DNA from: an uncultured Collinsella sp.
GTDB lineage: Bacteria; Actinomycetota; Coriobacteriia; Coriobacteriales; Coriobacteriaceae
Reading direction: 5' to 3'
Assembly: GCA_900549655.1 (NCBI GenBank)
Contig: UROZ01000038.1
Location: forward strand, 1 to 15,913
Length of the DNA stretch: 15,913 bases
A model generated the notes under the pieces. It saw only the letters and a program-made list of their open reading frames with translations. It was not told where the DNA came from and ran no database searches. Shown here piece by piece: positions 12,294-15,913 of the stretch. Within the stretch, counting starts at the first letter, position 1; every line of letters begins with the position of its first letter. Position numbers and translations under genes: made by a program.

Positions 12294-13454
12294 CTAGCGC
12301 AGGAGCTCGGACTGCCAAGCCTCGAGCTGTTCTGCCAAGCTCTTGCCGGCAGCGGGCATGTCGATCTGGGGACGTTTGGGCAGAAGCGCACACTTAAGAA
12401 TCGCAACGATAGTCTGCGAGACAAAGCGTCGCGTATCCTTGTCAAAGCCTTGCGCAGCCTGGAGCATCACGGGCAGGCTCTCGCGCAGATTCCCAGCGAT
12501 ATCCGCAAACCGCTCAGCACCCGTAGCCTCAAGCACGGAGAACAACGCATCTACAAAACGCTCGCGCTCGTTAGGCGACACCGCAAGCAGCATCTCGCGA
12601 ATGGAGCCATCAACGTATCGAGCACCGGCGGACAGGCGCTCACAGCACACGAAGTCGCAACCATCAACCACCCAGCTAAAGGGATTATGCTGAAGCAGGC
12701 TGAACTCGGTGCTCTCAACGATGGCATAGTCCTCCTGTGTCTCGAACATCATGCCAAAGATCGACGACCGAGGTAGCGTCTTGTCGATTCGACCGGATAG
12801 ATCGGCGAAGGCGTTGCCGCTCAGAAACTCCTCGACGAAGCCCGGACCATCATGGGAATACGCCCGTTCGATTCGCTCACGGGCGACATCGGGGCACATC
12901 GCCGCACCGTACACCGCAAGGTTTCCACCCTTGGAATGACCTCCGCACAAAAGCGGCCCGTCAATCGCATCCGCCGCCTCGTCTACATAACGCGCCGCGG
13001 ATTCCTGGGCCGGCACAGGACACCGGAACGCCATGTTAAAGTCCTCTTTCCAGCCCACAATCGTGCTGTCGGTCCCCCGGAAGGCAAGATAGCTAAACCC
13101 CGCCGGAAATCGGAACGTCATGGCCGCAAACTGCTCCGTTGTCTCGGCATCACTCACGCTACGATAGCCGCAAACACGAACGCCACGGTAGCGAGGGCTT
13201 GCTGCCACAGCCTCCAACAGGGCACGACTCCCCTCCGGATCCCACAGGTCGCCAATCATGTCTTGGTAGCACTCGGCGCGCAGCAGCTCGCGTACGTCTA
13301 GGCCCTGCCAGTTCGTCAGCTCCGCCATATCACCCGGCAAACGCAAATAGGACAACCACGCAAAGACCAGGCTATCCACCGCGCAGAACGGCCGTTCCTC
13401 AAACGGATCAAACGCTGTCTGGGCATAGGTCAAAAAATTAGGCGAATCCGACAT
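12294..13454 (-). CDS. DUF2974 (Mbeg1-like) alpha/beta-hydrolase family protein
   Basis: The protein is 386 aa from ATG 13454, preceded by GGGAGGG at 3-4 nt. The alpha/beta-hydrolase signature is the nucleophile elbow GGHSKGGNLA (Ser174) with an FRGTD strand (125-129) that resembles the lipase-type oxyanion region. Next comes YSHDGPGFVEEF (His/Asp). N-terminal residues 1-60 (TAFDPFEERPFCAVDSLVFAWLSY) match the DUF2974 pattern of Gram-positive bacteria. Those proteins have no experimentally clear substrate; lipid or ester hydrolysis is the usual guess. No signal peptide is seen, so it is cytoplasmic. It is bracketed by two copies of a 33-nt repeat and appears to be a single-gene unit. Confidence 0.87.
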   Translation of the reverse strand: MSDSPNFLTYAQTAFDPFEERPFCAVDSLVFAWLSYLRLPGDMAELTNWQGLDVRELLRAECYQDMIGDLWDPEGSRALLEAVAASPRYRGVRVCGYRSVSDAETTEQFAAMTFRFPAGFSYLAFRGTDSTIVGWKEDFNMAFRCPVPAQESAARYVDEAADAIDGPLLCGGHSKGGNLAVYGAAMCPDVARERIERAYSHDGPGFVEEFLSGNAFADLSGRIDKTLPRSSIFGMMFETQEDYAIVESTEFSLLQHNPFSWVVDGCDFVCCERLSAGARYVDGSIREMLLAVSPNERERFVDALFSVLEATGAERFADIAGNLRESLPVMLQAAQGFDKDTRRFVSQTIVAILKCALLPKRPQIDMPAAGKSLAEQLEAWQSELLR

Positions 13455-13470
13455 GGCCCTCCCATCAACT

Positions 13471-13503
13471 ATGGTGCATTGGGGTCAGGTTACTTTGCAC
13501 CAA
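13471..13503. repeat. Hairpin repeat copy 2, upstream of the hydrolase gene
   Basis: Arms TGGTGCA (13472-13478) and TGCACCA (13496-13502) flank a 17-nt spacer as in copy 1, and the orientation is the same. Its right end runs straight into the lactate dehydrogenase terminator. It separates that terminator from the hydrolase start by only 17 nt, so the hydrolase promoter must overlap or include it. Confidence 0.78.
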
Positions 13504-13537
13504 AAAGGCGCCCGGGCCGTGTGGACCCGGACGCCTT
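13502..13537 (-). terminator. Rho-independent terminator of the lactate dehydrogenase gene
   Basis: On the minus strand AAGGCGTCCGGG (13537-13526) pairs with CCCGGGCGCCTT (13516-13505) through 12 positions, one a G-U pair that would be a C-A mismatch on the plus strand. TTTTT overall follows the stem. It lies about 32 nt after the stop codon. Confidence 0.9.
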
Positions 13538-13568
13538 CATTGTAGCTTTTCGCTCTAGCGAGCTTGAT

Positions 13569-14519
13569 TTAGCAGGAGAAGTCGACGCTGTCGATGATGT
13601 CCTTGAGGGCCTTGGCGGAGGCGGTGAGCTCATGCTGCTCGTCATCGTTCAGCGGCACGGGGACGCGGCAGACGACGCCGTCGCGGCCAACGACCGTCGG
13701 CATGGAGATAGCCAGATCGGACAGGCCATACTCGCCCACCATGAGCGAGGAAACGGGCAGAACGGTCTGCTCGTCACGCATAACAGCGGTGCAGATACGC
13801 TTAACGGCCATGGCAACGCCATAGTAGGTTGCGTGCTTCTTCTCGATGATGGTGTAAGCGGAGTTCTTGACGTCCTCGGCGATGCGCTTCTCGGCGGTCT
13901 CATGCTCCAGATGACCGTGAAGCTCGCAGAAGGTGTTCAGCGGCACGCCGGCAACCTGAGCGCTGGACCAAGCGACAAACTCGGAGTCGCCGTGCTCACC
14001 CATGACATAGGCCTGGACATCGCGCGGGTCAACCTCGACGTGAGCACCAAGCATCTGCTGCAGACGGCCAGTGTCGAGCACGGTGCCGGAGCCGATGACA
14101 TGGCCCTCGGGCAGGCCGGACATCTTGATGGCAGCATAGGTCAGAACATCAACCGGGTTGGAGACGATTAGCAGAATGCCGTCGAAGCCGGACTTCTTAA
14201 TCTCGGGGATAATGGACTTAAAGATGTTTACGTTCTTGTTGACCAGGTCCAGGCGGGTCTCACCGGGCTTCTGGGCAGCGCCAGCGGTGACGACGATCAT
14301 GGCGGCGTCCGCGACATCGGAATAATCGCCGGCGTAGATCTTCATCGGCTCGGCAAACGTCATGCCGTGCGCGATATCCAGGGCCTCACCCTCGGCACGG
14401 TTCTTGTCCACGTCGATGAGGACCATCTCGGAGAACAGACCGCTCTGCATCAGAGCGAACGCCGAAGACGAACCGACGAAGCCGCAGCCGACAATAGCGA
14501 CCTTCTTCTCGTTAACCAT
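13569..14519 (-). CDS. ldh: L-lactate dehydrogenase
   Basis: The protein is 316 aa, the usual bacterial LDH length. ATG 14519 has GGGAG 7 nt upstream; a longer in-frame extension to 14597 is not needed. The NAD motif is GCGFVGSSSA (11-20) with Asp36 in LIDVD for the ribose. The substrate loop is AGAAQKPGETRLDL; Gln83 marks lactate dehydrogenase rather than malate dehydrogenase (Arg), and Arg89 polarises the carbonyl. Asp149, Arg152 (LDTGRLQ) and catalytic His176 (GEHGDSE) are all present. The enzyme reduces pyruvate to L-lactate and reoxidises NADH in fermentation. The gene has its own terminator and a leader hairpin; the aminotransferase lies about 200 nt upstream on the same strand. Repeated CGAAAT-type motifs in that gap may be control sites. 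Confidence 0.95.
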   Translation of the reverse strand: MVNEKKVAIVGCGFVGSSSAFALMQSGLFSEMVLIDVDKNRAEGEALDIAHGMTFAEPMKIYAGDYSDVADAAMIVVTAGAAQKPGETRLDLVNKNVNIFKSIIPEIKKSGFDGILLIVSNPVDVLTYAAIKMSGLPEGHVIGSGTVLDTGRLQQMLGAHVEVDPRDVQAYVMGEHGDSEFVAWSSAQVAGVPLNTFCELHGHLEHETAEKRIAEDVKNSAYTIIEKKHATYYGVAMAVKRICTAVMRDEQTVLPVSSLMVGEYGLSDLAISMPTVVGRDGVVCRVPVPLNDDEQHELTASAKALKDIIDSVDFSC

Positions 14520-14545
14520 TAGAAACTCCCATCTCTCTCCACAAA

Positions 14546-14576
14546 CAAGCCGCCCGGGAACGACCCGAGCGGCTTG
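14546..14576 (-). promoter_or_regulatory. Hairpin in the ldh leader (attenuator or upstream terminator)
   Basis: On the minus strand CAAGCCGCTCGGG (14576-14564) pairs with CCCGGGCGGCTTG (14558-14546) over 13 positions, one a G-U pair, with a 5-nt loop, followed by TTTGTGG. The wobble pair makes the fold better on the minus strand than on the plus strand. It lies just before the ldh ribosome binding site. It could end aminotransferase transcripts or attenuate ldh. Confidence 0.6.
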
Positions 14577-14646
14577 CCGTAATCCCAATACATCCAATCG
14601 GGACTTTGATTATGCTCCTATTCGCAGCCAAAAATCGACCGTTTAC

Positions 14647-14722
14647 CGAAATTGTTTGCAGAATTCGTAAAATAACTGCACGAAATCGGTTTCGAGCTAT
14701 TGACGAGTCGAAATAGGTTTCT
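14647..14722. repeat. Three CGAAAT-type motifs upstream of ldh
   Basis: CGAAATTGTTTGC (14647), CGAAATCGGTTTCG (14681, near-palindromic) and CGAAATAGGTTTCT (14709) are related repeats starting 34 and 28 nt apart. The last one runs over the aminotransferase stop codon. They fill the AT-rich gap where the ldh promoter should be; CATAAT on the minus strand near 14610 is a possible -10. A binding site array is possible, unproven. Confidence 0.35.
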
Positions 14723-15884
14723 AATACAGGCCCGCCTCGCGAATGGCCTCGACAGCCAAAGCGATCTGATCGGGCGGCAGGACCAGCGCCATGCGCACGT
14801 GCCCCTCGCCCGAAGGGCCAAAGCTCGCGCCCGGCGTCACCACAACGCCGGCCTTCTCCATAAGCTCCTCGCAAAACGCCATGGAATCGGTGCGACCACC
14901 GGGAAGCTTGGCCCACACAAACATAGAGCCATGCGCGTTGGGACGCTCCCAGCCCAGGCCCTCAAGACCGTCGCACAGGGCATCGCGGCGTTCCTGGTAC
15001 TTCAGACGCTGCGCCTCGACCTCATCGCGCGGACCGTTCAGGCACGCGATGGCGGCCTTCTGAATCGGGAAGAACATACCAAAGTCGATCTGGCCGCGCA
15101 GCTTGGCAAAGGCAGAGACCACATCCTCGCGACCGACCAAAAAGCCGATGCGGGCACCGGTGACGTTAAACGACTTGGAGAGCGAGAAGAACTCAACGCC
15201 CACCTCGAGCGCGCCGGGATACTGCAAGAAGCTGCCGCCCGGCTCGCCGTCGAACACGATGTCGGAGTACGCGTTATCATGGACGATCAACAGATCATGC
15301 TCGCGGGCAAAGGCGATAATCTCCTCGTAGACCTCGGGCGTGCCCACCGAGCCGACCGGGTTCGCGGGCAGCGACACGATCATGTACTTGGCACGATCGG
15401 CAACCTCGGAATCGATACCCGCCACATAGGGCAGGTAATTGTGCTCGGCAACCAGCGGATAGTATTCGAGCTTGGCATCGGCGATCTTGGCACCCGCCTC
15501 AAAGACCGGGTAGCACGGATCGGGAACCAAAATGGTGTCACCCGGATCGAGCAGGGCAAGGCCCAAATGGCCCACCCCCTCCTGCGTGCCGTTGCACGAC
15601 TGCACCATAGACGGCGTAATGCCCGAAACGCCAAAGCGACGCTCATAGTAATCGCACACGGCCTGCTTGAGTTCGGGCAGGTCGCGCAGGGCATACTTCC
15701 ACATCTCGGGATCTTGGGCTGCCTGCGTGAGCGCCTCGACCACATGGTCGTACGGCTTAAAGTCGGGCGTGCCCACGCTCATGTTGTAAATGGTCTTGCC
15801 CTGAGCCTTCAGCGCGAGAAGCTTGTTGTTGAGCGAGGCGAAGACCTCCGCGCCAAAGCGGTCGAGACGCTGCGATGCCTGCAT
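14721..15884 (-). CDS. Class I/II PLP aminotransferase, candidate for the diaminopimelate pathway
   Basis: The protein is 387 aa from ATG 15884, with AAAGGTGG 4 nt upstream. Fold type I aminotransferase motifs are complete: NMSVGTPDFKPYD, YALRDLPELKQAV, CNGTQEGVGHL, the NPVG turn (Asn175), HDNAYSDIVFDG (Asp203, Tyr206), SLSKSFNVTGARIGF (PLP Lys237), and GEGHVRMAL with the substrate-carboxylate Arg near residue 368. The family includes aspartate and alanine aminotransferases, LL-diaminopimelate aminotransferase, and PatA, which makes N-acetyl-LL-diaminopimelate. With DapH and an M20 deacetylase in the same window, the PatA-type role is attractive, but the gene is 3.6 kb away and outside the riboswitch operon. 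Sequence alone does not settle the substrate. Only 29 nt upstream are visible, so its promoter is not. Confidence 0.88.
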   Translation of the reverse strand: MQASQRLDRFGAEVFASLNNKLLALKAQGKTIYNMSVGTPDFKPYDHVVEALTQAAQDPEMWKYALRDLPELKQAVCDYYERRFGVSGITPSMVQSCNGTQEGVGHLGLALLDPGDTILVPDPCYPVFEAGAKIADAKLEYYPLVAEHNYLPYVAGIDSEVADRAKYMIVSLPANPVGSVGTPEVYEEIIAFAREHDLLIVHDNAYSDIVFDGEPGGSFLQYPGALEVGVEFFSLSKSFNVTGARIGFLVGREDVVSAFAKLRGQIDFGMFFPIQKAAIACLNGPRDEVEAQRLKYQERRDALCDGLEGLGWERPNAHGSMFVWAKLPGGRTDSMAFCEELMEKAGVVVTPGASFGPSGEGHVRMALVLPPDQIALAVEAIREAGLY

Positions 15885-15913
15885 GGTGCCACCTTTCGAT
15901 ATAAAAAACGCGG

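Noticed and set aside
13569..14519. Malate dehydrogenase as identity of the NAD-dependent dehydrogenase
   Set aside because: The substrate loop has Gln83 in AAQKPGETR, the lactate dehydrogenase residue, where malate dehydrogenases have Arg.

Overview
The window looks like chromosome from a high-GC Gram-positive anaerobe of the class Coriobacteriia. A Collinsella-like genome is my best guess. This rests on the GC-rich third codon positions, strong GGAGG-type ribosome binding sites, a lysine riboswitch in front of a diaminopimelate operon, the acetylase type of lysine pathway, and a fermentative L-lactate dehydrogenase. The organism call is inference from gene content, not a database result.

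Left part (1-2204). The tail of an unrecognised gene overlaps a MOSC-domain (molybdenum cofactor sulfurase C-terminal) protein. A gap rich in small dyads follows, then a secreted coiled-coil protein with a lysozyme/glucosaminidase-like C-terminal domain, closed by a strong intrinsic terminator.

Leftward cluster (2202-5543, minus strand). Read in transcription order it holds an orphan HigA-type HTH regulator with its own promoters and a palindrome over the -35 box. Next come a small membrane protein, a Tat-type lipoprotein with a DUF4352-like domain whose ribosome binding site lies inside a perfect 14-bp inverted repeat, a second HTH protein, and a membrane-anchored Ser/Thr kinase. Regulators, a surface lipoprotein and a kinase together suggest an envelope-sensing or signalling module of unknown role.

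Diaminopimelate/lysine block (5708-11159). A divergent promoter region separates an M20 amidohydrolase (candidate N-acetyl-diaminopimelate deacetylase, minus strand) from a riboswitch-controlled plus-strand operon. That operon encodes diaminopimelate decarboxylase fused in frame to dihydrodipicolinate synthase (LysA-DapA, 769 aa), then dihydrodipicolinate reductase (DapB) and tetrahydrodipicolinate N-acetyltransferase (DapH), and it ends in a bidirectional terminator. Together with the aminotransferase at the right edge, these genes could cover most of the acetyl branch from aspartate semialdehyde to lysine.

Right part (11178-15884, all minus strand). It holds a nucleoid-associated protein of the NdpA/YejK type, a DUF2974-like alpha/beta hydrolase flanked by two copies of a 33-nt hairpin repeat, L-lactate dehydrogenase with a terminator and a leader hairpin, and a class I/II PLP aminotransferase. 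No tRNA, rRNA, CRISPR array, transposase or phage gene was seen.
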